Shown one piece after another: positions 1 through 8,518 of a DNA stretch of 32,232 nt (positions within the stretch are counted from its first letter, which is position 1; each line of letters opens with the position of its first letter). The notes under the pieces were generated by a model. It searched no databases and had not been told where the DNA came from. It was given only the letters and a program-made list of their open reading frames with translations. The translations under genes and the position numbers were made by a program. Source of the DNA: DATGFK01 sp040007395 (lineage in GTDB: Bacteria > Chloroflexota > Anaerolineae > Aggregatilineales > UBA2796); NCBI GenBank assembly GCA_040007395.1, contig JBDTVG010000050.1, positions 1 to 32,232 on the forward strand, written 5' to 3'.

Positions 1-363
1 ACCGGCAAGTCGCCGTCCAGCGTCGTCGAAGAGCTCGGCCTGGCTCAGGTCTCCGACAGCGCGGGCCTCGAACAGGCTGTCCTGAGCGCCATCGCCAACA
101 ACCCAGCCGCCGTAGCCGAATACCGAGCCGGCAAAGACGCTGCCATTAATGATCTGGTTCGAGAGATAAAACGTCGCGCTGGCAGGACGGAATACACCGG
201 GGCTATCCATGCCATCGCTGTTCCAATCACCCGCCACAGGCACATCGCCGGGAATACCCAGCACCATTGCGAAATCGGCATAGCCTGTGGTCAGACCATT
301 CTTCAAATAGAGCAACCCATTAGAAGGACGGAATACGCCAACGCCATCGCGACCATCGCCGTT
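1..363 (-). pseudogene. Out-of-frame C-terminal continuation of the VWA/FG-GAP protein
   Basis: Read on the minus strand from 363 down to base 1, this stretch is open and encodes further FG-GAP-like repeats: NGDGRDGVGVFRPSNGLLYL, then VLGIPGDVPVAGDWNSDG, GVFRPASATFYLSNQ and a tail ending at the window edge. Motifs and spacing match the last repeats of the upstream frame (VLGVPGDLP, GDWNGDG, GVYR), so this is the same protein one frame off. No start codon or ribosome site introduces it. It is the detached C-terminus, not a separate gene. The true 3' end lies outside the window. Confidence 0.75.
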
Positions 364-2476
364 CCCGGCGACCTGCCATTGGCAGGTCGCCGGGAACGCC
401 TAACACAAAACTATAGACAATCGGCGCGGCACTGCTATTCACGTCTTTGAGCAAAAATTGACCGGAGCGATATACGCCAATCGTGGCGATCCCGTCGCCA
501 TTCCAATCCCCCACCAACGGCAGATCGGTTGATCCGCCAAAATTAGCCGAGATGTCGGCATAGCCTGTCGTGTTGCTATTCCTGAGATAGAACGTGCTGC
601 TACTGGGTCGGAAGATGCCAAAGGTGTCTTTGGTCTGCTTCGCTGCGATGCACGTTTCTGCCAATATATTTTGTAGTGCAGAAGTCAGTTGGGCTGCGTT
701 CGGTACGACAACCATAAAGAGTGAATCGGGATCAGTAGCAATAGCGTTCAGTTGCGCCGCATTGATGCTTGCGCCCATGCCTACGGAGGATAGGCGTATG
801 CCTGCTAATTTCGCACTGTTGGCTACCGCTACTGGATCGCCCCCTATATCATTTTTGTCAGCTGTTAGCAGGATAATGGCGTGATACACACCAGATCGCC
901 CGGTAGCCATCAATCGTGACTGGGCGAGACTCAACCCCGCCGCTACGTTGACAGACCCACCCAACTGACTCATGCTACTTACTGTTTGATAAACACTGGT
1001 AGCATTGCTTGAGAGATCCAGCGTGAGGGCTGCACCCGTCGAGAATTGAATAATCCCCAAGCGGGCCGCCGAGGAGCCAATCATAAAACTGGCAGCCACA
1101 TTGTTGATAAAACCTTTCATCAGTTCCCAGTCGGATGCAAAAACTTTGCTCGATCCTTCGACCACAAACATCACATCAATGGCTTTGGTGCAGCTTGGGG
1201 TTCTGACCGAAAAGTTAAGTTTCAAATCGTTGGAAAGCGGCGACGGCTCATTGTTCGCCACCATAATATAGTAGGTTGTCCCGGCAGTCGCGTAAAAGCC
1301 GCTGACTAAAGAAGTCAAATCAACCGGACTGGCGTTGTTGCCACATGCCCTTTGTATTAGTGCATTCGGTGTACCTATGTATATGGCAAGGACTGTATCG
1401 TAGGCACTACCACTGGTATCAACGTTGACAATTTTGCTAGTGGTGGGGGTATACCTGTACCAGACGGTGTTATTTGCCACCCCACATAACGGTGGATCGT
1501 TGCTGTTCGGCAGGGCAAAGACAGTGTTTTGGTTATTTGAGTAATTTGCGGCTGCCGCTGGGATAACCAATGCTCCATTAATTTCATCATTAGCAATGGG
1601 AGTACCCAGATTAAATTGCAGCAGCGCCGGAGTCGAAGGCGCATTCACGCTGCCCACGATGAAATAGTAGGTCACTCCAGCAGTTGCATTGATTCTGAAT
1701 CGTGAAGTGTGATTAGCATTGGGGAAATCATCGTTGCAGTCAATGCTTACCAGATTCGTTGTAGTACCCGAAAAGGCTGCCAAAACAGTATCGTAGTTGC
1801 TGCCCAGTGTACTCACATCGATCAGTTGGTTGATCGGAGAGGTGTAGCGGAACCAGACGGTGTTTACTGCTGTGCCACCGCTAGTACACAGCATCGGATC
1901 GTTAACGCTAGTCGTACTGCTAACATCCTCACGATGTGAGTAAGGCAGCGATGACACCGCTTCAGAATTGTCGATAAGATCATTGGTAGTGGCAGGCAGT
2001 TCCTCAAGCGTAAACTTCAATGTTGTCGAAATTGACCCCTGCGATGTAGACCTGCCGACCGCAAAAGCGTAGGTGATACCTGCCGCTGCCGTGAAACTGA
2101 CTTCCGAAGCAATACCCGGTGCAATATCGTCATTGCAGGCTACTACCGTCAAATTGCTTTCGGAGCCAGTGAAAGCGACTAGTACTGTATCATAGTCGCT
2201 GCCAATCGTCCTTGCAATAATGGTTTGCGTAGCAGCAGGCGTGTAGCGGAACCACACCGTATCGGTGACAGCATGACAAAAAATTGGATCGCTTGAACTG
2301 AGGCTTGCGCCAGAAGTATCTTGCACAACGGTGAAGGGCGGGATGATGGTAGCATTGGCAAAAAGATCATTGCGTGGGGCGGCATGTACCTTTAGGGGTG
2401 GCATAAAAACTTGCAGCAAACTGAGCGCAATTGCCGTGGAAACAAAAAGTGTGATGAGTCGATGTTTGTGTTTCAT
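320..2476 (-). CDS. Secreted PPC-repeat / VWA / FG-GAP protein, frameshifted near the C-terminus
   Basis: The open frame is 718 codons, reading leftward from ATG at 2476. Residues 1-32 form a signal peptide (basic start, hydrophobic core, cleavage near VHA-AP), so the protein should be exported. Three repeats of about 125 residues follow (roughly 36-160, 165-290, 296-430). Each has an ND start, a TVWFRYTP-type strand, an YDTVLA motif and a TAGVTYYF strand, resembling bacterial pre-peptidase C-terminal (PPC) domains. A von Willebrand A-like domain (about 437-610) begins with IDVMFVVEGSSK and carries LGIIQFST and HAIILLTAD. The normal MIDAS DxSxS is degenerate here (E-G-S-S), so metal binding is doubtful. 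FG-GAP-like repeats start near 615 (GDWNGDG, GVYR). The last 20 or so residues are arginine/tryptophan-rich nonsense caused by a frameshift at 361-397; the proper repeats continue in another frame. Likely role is surface binding or adhesion (inferred). No neighbour supports a more specific function. Confidence 0.8.
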   Translation of the reverse strand: MKHKHRLITLFVSTAIALSLLQVFMPPLKVHAAPRNDLFANATIIPPFTVVQDTSGASLSSSDPIFCHAVTDTVWFRYTPAATQTIIARTIGSDYDTVLVAFTGSESNLTVVACNDDIAPGIASEVSFTAAAGITYAFAVGRSTSQGSISTTLKFTLEELPATTNDLIDNSEAVSSLPYSHREDVSSTTSVNDPMLCTSGGTAVNTVWFRYTSPINQLIDVSTLGSNYDTVLAAFSGTTTNLVSIDCNDDFPNANHTSRFRINATAGVTYYFIVGSVNAPSTPALLQFNLGTPIANDEINGALVIPAAAANYSNNQNTVFALPNSNDPPLCGVANNTVWYRYTPTTSKIVNVDTSGSAYDTVLAIYIGTPNALIQRACGNNASPVDLTSLVSGFYATAGTTYYIMVANNEPSPLSNDLKLNFSVRTPSCTKAIDVMFVVEGSSKVFASDWELMKGFINNVAASFMIGSSAARLGIIQFSTGAALTLDLSSNATSVYQTVSSMSQLGGSVNVAAGLSLAQSRLMATGRSGVYHAIILLTADKNDIGGDPVAVANSAKLAGIRLSSVGMGASINAAQLNAIATDPDSLFMVVVPNAAQLTSALQNILAETCIAAKQTKDTFGIFRPSSSTFYLRNSNTTGYADISANFGGSTDLPLVGDWNGDGIATIGVYRSGQFLLKDVNSSAAPIVYSFVLGVPGDLPMAGRRERRWSRWRWRIPSF
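361..397. repeat. Perfect 17-bp-arm palindrome inside the coding region, at the frameshift
   Basis: Arms 361-377 and 381-397 (GTTCCCGGCGACCTGCC and its complement) are separated by three bases. The left-hand bases encode the NGD start of one FG-GAP repeat and the right-hand bases encode the VPGDLP end of the previous one. The expected coding text between them would be GDWNGDG. It has been replaced by bases that exactly complement the neighbouring arm, with a net gain of one base. Confidence 0.9.
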
Positions 2477-2840
2477 TATTGGGTGTTGTTCAAAGGATAA
2501 TTGATACGCTTAATGCCATAGTTTAGCATCATTTTTTTAACAGACAATTGTAGCAACTGCTTCGGCAGGGCAAGCAGACTCAAGACCAAACTTTCCGTCT
2601 GTATCTAGCGCCATGTCTGAGTGGGAGTCTTGTCGTATTCGGACAGTAAACGAAGCGCTAAACGCGCATCCCAACGATGTCATCACCATCGAATGTTATT
2701 TTCTGCATTTGGTATGAGGCAACTTGACAACCTGAAACGGATCGAGTTGCTTGACATTTCAAAAAATTTCGATAGATTAATTCGTAAACCTTACGAATTA
2801 ATCCTAGTTTATAAAATCTGTGGTTCAAAAATGGTGGCTT
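2477..2840. other. Divergent intergenic region between the VWA protein and the ROK regulator
   Basis: About 360 bases without a convincing gene. The only strong element is the ROK-type dyad at 2776-2802. The flanking sequence is AT-rich (for example the T-run near 2530-2536), as expected for promoters of the two divergent genes. The short open frames here show no composition or motif support. Confidence 0.6.
2776..2802. promoter_or_regulatory. Perfect palindromic operator upstream of the ROK regulator
   Basis: Two 12-base arms, ATTAATTCGTAA and TTACGAATTAAT, are separated by ACC. The dyad ends 38 bases before the preferred ATG of the ROK gene. ROK repressors of the XylR/NagC/Mlc type bind AT-rich dyads with TTCG/CGAA-like cores and are usually autoregulated. 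This site is therefore probably the regulator's own operator, controlling itself and the sugar operon downstream. Confidence 0.8.
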
Positions 2841-4052
2841 ATGCTTAATTCGGCGGCTAACAAAGCGACCACGGCGCATCTGAAGCGGCATAACGAGACG
2901 CTTTTGCTACGTGCTATCTACGCGACTAGCGCTATTTCGCGGGTAGATTTGTCGCGCGAGACGAGTTTGTCACGCCCATCCGTGAGCGAAATAACTCATA
3001 ACCTAATCCAACGTGGCTTAGTGCTTAAGGTCGGAAGCGCTCCGCAAGCCAATAAGGTTAGCAAAGTAGGGAAAAAGCCAACGCTGCTCGCCTTCAATGG
3101 CGATGCTTTTCAAATCATTGCTATCGGTGTTGATGACCTATTTGTGGTAGGCGCGTTGCTTGATTTGCGGATGCAGGTGATTGACCAGACTGCTTTGCCG
3201 ATCAATGGTGCGTTGTCTACCGATCTGCTTCAACTCGTTTTTGCCATCATCGAGACGTTGCGCGACCAAGCAACTCGCCCGTTATTGGGGATCGCGGTGG
3301 GCACGCCGGGAATTATTGACAGCGAATCGGGAACTGTTTTTCTCGCCAGTAATCTCGGCTGGAAAGATTTACCACTCGCTCAAATTATTTCGGAGCGCTT
3401 TCAAACCCCTGTTTATGTCGGGAACGATAGCGATATTATTGCTATTGGTGAATCGCGTTTTGGGTTGGCGAAGCATGTCAAAGATGTGGTGGTCGTCAAA
3501 ATAGGGGTTGGTATCGGTGTTGGAATTATCTCTGATGGACACTCGCTACGCGGGCATACCTTTGCAGCAGGCGATATAGGCCATACGCCCTTCCCCGGTC
3601 TAGACGAAATTTGCCTTTGTGGGCGGCGTGGTTGCCTCGAAACAGTCGTTAGTTGGTGGAGTTTGAAACGTCACCTTCAAAACTTTATTGTCAATTTTCC
3701 TGACTCCCATTTGGCGCAGACAATAGGCCAGCGTCCGATTACCCCGGAACTGCTGGCAGATCCTCTTTTCTCAAAAGACAGCGACACAATCGCGTTAATT
3801 GATCCAGTGGTAACTTACTTGGGTTATGCGCTGTTGATAATCGTCCACCTATTGAACCCTGCCATGATTATTCTATCTGGCAGCATGGTTAAGTTAGGCG
3901 ATCCCTTTTTTGAACAGGTCTGCGACCTAGTTCGCGCGCGGGCGTTTCCCTATATGACGCGCGAATTCCAAATCCTTGCCAACATGCAGGATGAACGCTC
4001 CATTCTACTAGGCGCGGGCGCACTCCTGTTGGAAAAAGAACTGGGTTTATAG
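2841..4052 (+). CDS. ROK-family transcriptional repressor (NagC/XylR type)
   Basis: A 403-residue DNA-binding sugar sensor. An N-terminal winged helix-turn-helix (about residues 20-60, AISRVDLSRETSLSRPSVSE) precedes a ROK fold with GIAVGTPGIID, a degenerate catalytic N-D-S-D segment and the ROK zinc site H248 plus C-L-C-G-R-R-G-C (C258, C260, C265). The N-terminal kinase phosphate loop is degenerate (IGVDDLFVVG), which fits a regulator and not a kinase. An in-frame GTG at 2820 would add seven residues. The ATG at 2841 is preferred because MLNSAANKATTAHLKRHN matches the usual ROK repressor start, with GGTGG just upstream. A perfect dyad at 2776-2802 suggests autoregulation. The sugar-binding-protein gene follows about 75-100 bases later on the same strand, so this is probably the local repressor of that transporter. 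The inducer is not identifiable. Confidence 0.88.
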   Translation: MLNSAANKATTAHLKRHNETLLLRAIYATSAISRVDLSRETSLSRPSVSEITHNLIQRGLVLKVGSAPQANKVSKVGKKPTLLAFNGDAFQIIAIGVDDLFVVGALLDLRMQVIDQTALPINGALSTDLLQLVFAIIETLRDQATRPLLGIAVGTPGIIDSESGTVFLASNLGWKDLPLAQIISERFQTPVYVGNDSDIIAIGESRFGLAKHVKDVVVVKIGVGIGVGIISDGHSLRGHTFAAGDIGHTPFPGLDEICLCGRRGCLETVVSWWSLKRHLQNFIVNFPDSHLAQTIGQRPITPELLADPLFSKDSDTIALIDPVVTYLGYALLIIVHLLNPAMIILSGSMVKLGDPFFEQVCDLVRARAFPYMTREFQILANMQDERSILLGAGALLLEKELGL

Positions 4053-4125
4053 GTATAGTCTACATAGAAAGGAAGGGTTCGCTATCGGCAGGTTGTTTCG
4101 TTAACACCCCCTATCCACAAAGCTT

Positions 4126-5487
4126 ATGAAAATGAGGAGCGTTAGAAAGCGTATGTTTAACTCTAAAATGGTATCGAAGCTAGGTCGTATCTTGGGCATG
4201 TGCGCGATTGCGCTGCTGGCCCTACAAGCCACCAACGCGACTATTGTGAAGGCTGCTGGCACCACGATAACTATCGAGAGCTGGCGTACCGGTGACGAAA
4301 CACTGTGGGATGGCGTTATCGCTGATTTCAACAAGACCCACCCTGACATTACGGTCAAGTTCCAGCCGACCAAACCAGATCAATACGATGGCGTGTTGAG
4401 CGCCAAACTAAGTTCCACCACAGCGGGCGACCTGATCACCTGCCGTCCATTCAGCAAATCACTGGCGCTCTATACCGCTGGCAACCTAGCCGATCTGACC
4501 AGCCTGCCCGGTATGGAAAACTTCAGCACCTTTGCCAAGCACGCTTGGAGCACCCCTGACGACAAGACGACCTTCTGTGTGCCAATGGCTTCCGTATTGC
4601 ACGGATTCATCTACAACAAAGACTACTTCGACAAGAACGGCTTCAAAGAACCCGCCACCTACGAAGACTTTCTTGCCCTCCTTGAGGCTATCAAGAAGGA
4701 AGGGTCGATGACCCCTCTGGCACTCGGTGTCAAAGATGGTTGGGCTGAAACCTCGATGGGCTTCGATAACATTGGCCCGAACTACTGGGGCGGTCAAGAC
4801 GGTAATCTTGGTCTGCTGGCAGGCACCCGCAAATACAACGATCCGGGCTTTCTGGCTGCCTTCGATGCTCTGAGCAAATGGGCACCCTACCTCGGCACTG
4901 GCTTCGAAGCGGAAACCTATACGGACAGCCAAAACCTGTTCACATCGGGTAAGGCCGCAATCTTCCCGGCTGGCTCGTGGGAAATTTCGGGTTTCGAGAC
5001 TGCCGCTTCGTTCAAGATGGGCGCATTCAAGGCTCCGCCCGCCAAAGGTGCTGACAAGTGCTACGTATCCAACCAGATCGACATCGCAGTCGGTCTCAAC
5101 GCCGCCAGCAAGAACGCCGACGCTGCCAAGACTTTCCTGTCGTATGTTGCCTCAGAACCCTTCGAGACAATCTACTCGCAAGGGCTACCCGGCTTCTTCC
5201 CGCTCGGCAACTTCAAGATTACATTGAGCGACCCGCTGGCGAACACTTTCCTCGGCTGGACACAAGAGTGCGGTTCGGCGCTCCGTTCATCCTACCTGCT
5301 GCCCGTACCACCAACAGGTACAGCCACAGATGTTGAAACCGACCTATGGAACACCAACACCTTGCTCCTGTCTGGCAAGTTGACACCACAACAAGCTGCT
5401 GACACCGTTCAGGGCAACATGGATAAATGGTTCAAACCCGTTGCCCCTGCAATGGCTGCAACGATGGAAGCGACTGCCGCCAAGTAG
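4126..5487 (+). CDS. CUT1-family sugar ABC transporter, solute-binding protein
   Basis: An extracytoplasmic carbohydrate-binding protein of the SBP_bac_1 (MalE-like) group, 453 residues from the first ATG. Downstream ATGs at 4132, 4153 and 4168 are also possible; GAGGAG lies within 20 bases of 4153. The start has a basic stretch, then a hydrophobic segment (GMCAIALLALQATNATIV), with likely cleavage around KAAG and no lipobox. Family signs are ITIESWRTGDE, IADFNKTHPDITVKFQPT, FIYNKDYFDKNGFKEP(A)TYEDF and LFTSGKAAIFPAGSWEI. Four scattered cysteines are present in the mature part. It is the first gene of a transporter followed by two permeases; a strong hairpin (5517-5546) separates it from them and probably keeps binding-protein expression higher. 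The substrate is unknown; the GH3 enzyme and ROK regulator nearby suggest a plant-type oligosaccharide or a modified sugar. Confidence 0.9.
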   Translation: MKMRSVRKRMFNSKMVSKLGRILGMCAIALLALQATNATIVKAAGTTITIESWRTGDETLWDGVIADFNKTHPDITVKFQPTKPDQYDGVLSAKLSSTTAGDLITCRPFSKSLALYTAGNLADLTSLPGMENFSTFAKHAWSTPDDKTTFCVPMASVLHGFIYNKDYFDKNGFKEPATYEDFLALLEAIKKEGSMTPLALGVKDGWAETSMGFDNIGPNYWGGQDGNLGLLAGTRKYNDPGFLAAFDALSKWAPYLGTGFEAETYTDSQNLFTSGKAAIFPAGSWEISGFETAASFKMGAFKAPPAKGADKCYVSNQIDIAVGLNAASKNADAAKTFLSYVASEPFETIYSQGLPGFFPLGNFKITLSDPLANTFLGWTQECGSALRSSYLLPVPPTGTATDVETDLWNTNTLLLSGKLTPQQAADTVQGNMDKWFKPVAPAMAATMEATAAK

Positions 5488-5516
5488 ACACTGTATCGGA
5501 ATTGATTTAGTTTTAA

Positions 5517-5546
5517 CGAGGGGTATGCCATCTAGCGTACCCCTCG
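5517..5546 (+). promoter_or_regulatory. Strong intercistronic RNA hairpin between binding protein and permease genes
   Basis: CGAGGGGTA pairs perfectly with TACCCCTCG. The stem extends inward through a T-G wobble and two more GC pairs, giving 12 pairs around a 6-base loop. No T-run follows, so it is not a classical intrinsic terminator. Its position between a binding-protein gene and its permeases matches mRNA-stabilising or partial-termination hairpins known from mal-type operons. Confidence 0.75.
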
Positions 5547-5624
5547 CCTAATAGAATACGACGCTACTTTAGACGAAATTATTATTTTCTATTGATCGAT
5601 AAGGTTTTAGATGGGGTTTAAGCT

Positions 5625-6551
5625 ATGCAGCGGATCGCTCGAAAGCCGTTCCCGTTCCACATAGTCGTATTTCTACTACCAGCATTCGTCATTTATACGC
5701 TTTTCATGGTCTACCCACTTTTCGATTCGCTGCGCCTCAGTTTTTTCGATCAGAGTGTACAGGGACCGCCTGTTTTTGTGGGTTTGCAGAATTTTCAAAC
5801 GCTTTTGGGTGATCCGCAGTGGTCAGATCATTTCTGGAATGCGCTGGGCAACAATATCGTATTTTTCTTGATCCACATGCTGGTACAAAACCCATTGGCG
5901 TTGTTTCTGGCAACCCTCCTCACCGTGAAGAAACTGCGCGGACGAGCGATTTACCGTACCCTGATCTTTGCCCCAACGACGCTTTCCGTCGTGATCATCG
6001 GCTTCATTTGGAGCCTTATTCTCAGTCCGATTTGGGGCATCTTCGATGGCCTCCTAAAAAGTATCGGCCTCGGATCGCTCATCCAGCCTTGGCTCGGATC
6101 TGATCGCACTGCGCTGATTGTGGTGTCGCTCATGTCGGTTTGGCAATGGGTCGGACTACCAATGGTGCTGTTCATGGCGGCATTGCTTGGTATTCCTGAT
6201 GAATTGCTGGAAGCAGCGCGTGTTGATGGGGCATCGCCTTGGAATGTATTCTATCATGTCAAGCTGCCGCTGTTGCTGCCAACTATCGGTATCGTCGCGG
6301 TGTTAACGTTTGTCGGTAATTTCAATGCCTTCGATTTAATCTACGCCACACAGGGGTTGTTAGCAACGCCCAACTACCATACTGATATTCTGGGGACATT
6401 CTTCTACCGCACATTCTATGGCTTCCAACTGCAACCCGGCAACCCGACAATGGGAACCACCATAGCGGCGATGATGTTCGTTATTATTCTAGGCGGCGTA
6501 TTGATCTATATGTTCGGCTGGCAACGGCGTGTCGCTAAGATTCAAGGTTAA
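5625..6551 (+). CDS. Sugar ABC transporter permease (MalF type)
   Basis: An inner-membrane permease of 308 residues with about six hydrophobic helices. The first is at residues 10-32 (HIVVFLLPAFVIYTLFMVYP). The cytoplasmic EAA loop that docks the ATPase is clear: EAARVDGASPWNVFYHVKLP. Length and helix order fit the CUT1 MalF/UgpA group without a large periplasmic insert. Start is ATG at 5625. It pairs with the next permease and the upstream binding protein. No ATPase gene lies in this cluster, so a shared MsmK/MsiK-type ATPase encoded elsewhere is expected (known for many CUT1 systems). Confidence 0.92.
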   Translation: MQRIARKPFPFHIVVFLLPAFVIYTLFMVYPLFDSLRLSFFDQSVQGPPVFVGLQNFQTLLGDPQWSDHFWNALGNNIVFFLIHMLVQNPLALFLATLLTVKKLRGRAIYRTLIFAPTTLSVVIIGFIWSLILSPIWGIFDGLLKSIGLGSLIQPWLGSDRTALIVVSLMSVWQWVGLPMVLFMAALLGIPDELLEAARVDGASPWNVFYHVKLPLLLPTIGIVAVLTFVGNFNAFDLIYATQGLLATPNYHTDILGTFFYRTFYGFQLQPGNPTMGTTIAAMMFVIILGGVLIYMFGWQRRVAKIQG

Positions 6552-6581
6552 GACTAGCGGTGGTAGAGCAAGGAAAACCTT

Positions 6582-7484
6582 ATGGCAAGTGTTGAAGCAA
6601 AAATTAACTCCAAAAGTTCGTCTGGGGTCGCTGTGCCTCGGTTCAACCAATTTGGAGTAGGAAACGCGCTAGGGGCAATCGGGATACACGCCATTCTGCT
6701 AACTTATTCGCTGATCGCAATGTTCCCCATTGTGCTGACGGTGATCAATTCCTTCAAAAAGCAGGGCGATATTTTTGGTCAGCCCTACACAATTCCGCTT
6801 GGCAGCATGTTCTCTCTCCTTGGCTACCAGACTGTGTTCAAGCGGGCAGAAGCCCTGACGTATTTGCAAAACAGCTTAATTGTGACTGGTGGATCGGTAA
6901 TAGTCACCCTGATTTTTGGCTCAATGGCAGCTTTTGCCATTTCAGAATACAAGTTCCGAGGCAATGCCCTCCTTGCCTTATATATGGCATTAGGGATCAT
7001 GCTCCCAATCCGTCTCGGCACAGTGAGCATTATTCGGTTAAGCACCGCCCTAGGGTTGACAGGAACCTTGCAGGGGCTGATCTGTGTCTATGTTGCCCAG
7101 AACTTGCCGCTAGCTATTTTTATCCTGTCGCAATTTTTAAGCGAAGTACCAATTGACTTAAAAGATGCCGCACGAATCGACGGCGCTAGTGAATATCGCA
7201 TCTTTGGTCTGGTCATACCGCTAATCCGACAAGCGATGTTTTCCGTCACGGTCTTCGCGATGATCCCGATCTGGAACGATTTGTGGTTCCCGCTCATTAT
7301 GGCTCCGCGTGACGAAACAAAAACGATTACTCTGGGTATACAGACCTTCACTGGGCAGTATGGCACAAATTGGCCGGCCTTGCTCGCCGCTCTGACACTC
7401 GCTATGCTGCCAGTAATAATTATCTATATTGTATTCTCGCGTCAGTTGATTAAAGGTCTAATGAGTGGCGCAGTCAAGGGATAG
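6582..7484 (+). CDS. Sugar ABC transporter permease (MalG type)
   Basis: Second inner-membrane subunit, 300 residues. A cytoplasmic N-terminus of about 30 residues precedes six predicted helices. The EAA-type loop reads DLKDAARIDGASEYRIFGLV, with LPLAIFILSQFLSEVP just before it, a hallmark of the MalG/UgpE branch. It begins 30 bases after the MalF-type gene, which suggests translation from one transcript. Together the two permeases form the channel for the binding protein at 4126. Confidence 0.92.
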   Translation: MASVEAKINSKSSSGVAVPRFNQFGVGNALGAIGIHAILLTYSLIAMFPIVLTVINSFKKQGDIFGQPYTIPLGSMFSLLGYQTVFKRAEALTYLQNSLIVTGGSVIVTLIFGSMAAFAISEYKFRGNALLALYMALGIMLPIRLGTVSIIRLSTALGLTGTLQGLICVYVAQNLPLAIFILSQFLSEVPIDLKDAARIDGASEYRIFGLVIPLIRQAMFSVTVFAMIPIWNDLWFPLIMAPRDETKTITLGIQTFTGQYGTNWPALLAALTLAMLPVIIIYIVFSRQLIKGLMSGAVKG

Positions 7485-7511
7485 GGGAGTCTGCCAATAG
7501 GGAAGGTGATT

Positions 7512-8507
7512 ATGCGAGTCGTCATCATCGGCTCTGGCTCAATGGGCACGACACACGCCGCCGGATGGCATTCACTGGCAACTGACGGTGTAACGCTTGT
7601 CGGCATCGTCAGTGCAAATCGTGCCAGTGCGGAAGTGCTTACTCAACACTATGGCGGCAAGGTTTTCGAGACATTAGCGGAAGTGCTGCCGCTGGTTGAT
7701 GTCGTCGATATTTGCGTTCCTACGGATCTCCATCTTCAATTTACCTTGCAAGCCGCCGCTGCAAAAAAGCATATTTTTTGCGAAAAACCTATCGCACGCA
7801 CTTTGGCAGATGCACAGCAGATGATCGAGGCATGTAACGCTGCACAGGTTCGTCTGTTTATTGGACAGGTCGTGCGCTTTTTTCCACAATACCAGAGCGT
7901 CCAACGTGCGCTCACTCAGGGCAAGATCGGAGAGTTGGCGGTACTTCGGCTGACCCGCGTCAGCTACCGCCCACAAAAAGAAGCGGGCAGTTGGTTCATG
8001 GATTTTTCGCGATCTGGCGGGCCATTGCTCGATATGCTGGTGCATGACTACGATTATGCGCGTTGGTTGGGTGGCGACGTAGCGCGTGTTTATACTCGTG
8101 TATCGCCCCCTGATGCGGGTGGCATCAGTGATTATGCCCAAGTGCTGATGCGGTTTCGCAGCGGAGCCATCGCGCATCTTGAGGGCGGGTGGTGTTACCC
8201 GCCGGGAATGTTCCGCACAAAGATCGAAGCGGCGGGTACTGGCGGGTTGATCGAGTGGGATTCCGACTCGACGGCACCAATCACATCCTATATCAAAACA
8301 CAACCGGGCGCAGTGGCAGATGTGGGGTTGCCCTTAAGCCCACTAACTATTGATCCCTATGCGGCGATTATCCAGCACTTTTACGAGGCCGTGGTAAACG
8401 ATTTGCCGTTTGCCGTAACACCGGAAGATGCCCTCGCCGCGCTACAAATTGGGCTTGCCGCCATCGAGTCTGCACAGAGTGGCAAGCCTGTGACCCTGCC
8501 CAAGTAG
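7512..8507 (+). CDS. Gfo/Idh/MocA-family NAD(P)-dependent oxidoreductase
   Basis: A cytoplasmic dehydrogenase of 331 residues. An N-terminal Rossmann fold shows MRVVIIGSGSMGTTHAAGW (GxGxxG), DICVPTDLH and the family signature CEKPIARTLADA. The C-terminal substrate domain contains SGGPLLDMLVHDYDYARW, which provides the conserved Asp/His region. ATG at 7512 is chosen because GGAAGG lies five bases upstream; the in-frame GTG at 7506 overlaps that site. It starts 27 bases after the permease gene. Members oxidise sugars, inositols or related polyols, so this enzyme probably acts on the imported substrate or a derivative. The exact substrate cannot be read from sequence. Confidence 0.9.
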   Translation: MRVVIIGSGSMGTTHAAGWHSLATDGVTLVGIVSANRASAEVLTQHYGGKVFETLAEVLPLVDVVDICVPTDLHLQFTLQAAAAKKHIFCEKPIARTLADAQQMIEACNAAQVRLFIGQVVRFFPQYQSVQRALTQGKIGELAVLRLTRVSYRPQKEAGSWFMDFSRSGGPLLDMLVHDYDYARWLGGDVARVYTRVSPPDAGGISDYAQVLMRFRSGAIAHLEGGWCYPPGMFRTKIEAAGTGGLIEWDSDSTAPITSYIKTQPGAVADVGLPLSPLTIDPYAAIIQHFYEAVVNDLPFAVTPEDALAALQIGLAAIESAQSGKPVTLPK

Positions 8508-8518
8508 AGGAAACATTG

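Noticed and set aside
361..397. Palindrome as a transcription terminator
   Set aside because: It lies inside coding sequence, with repeat-encoding codons continuing on both sides and no T-run.
2621..2891. Short open frames on both strands in the VWA-ROK gap
   Set aside because: They overlap the operator and ROK start, lack ribosome sites and show no protein-like pattern.
7674..8303. Long minus-strand open frame of 209 codons opposite the first Gfo/Idh gene
   Set aside because: It lies entirely within a well-supported plus-strand gene, has no recognisable motif and is rich in cysteine, histidine and arginine, as expected from an antisense shadow.
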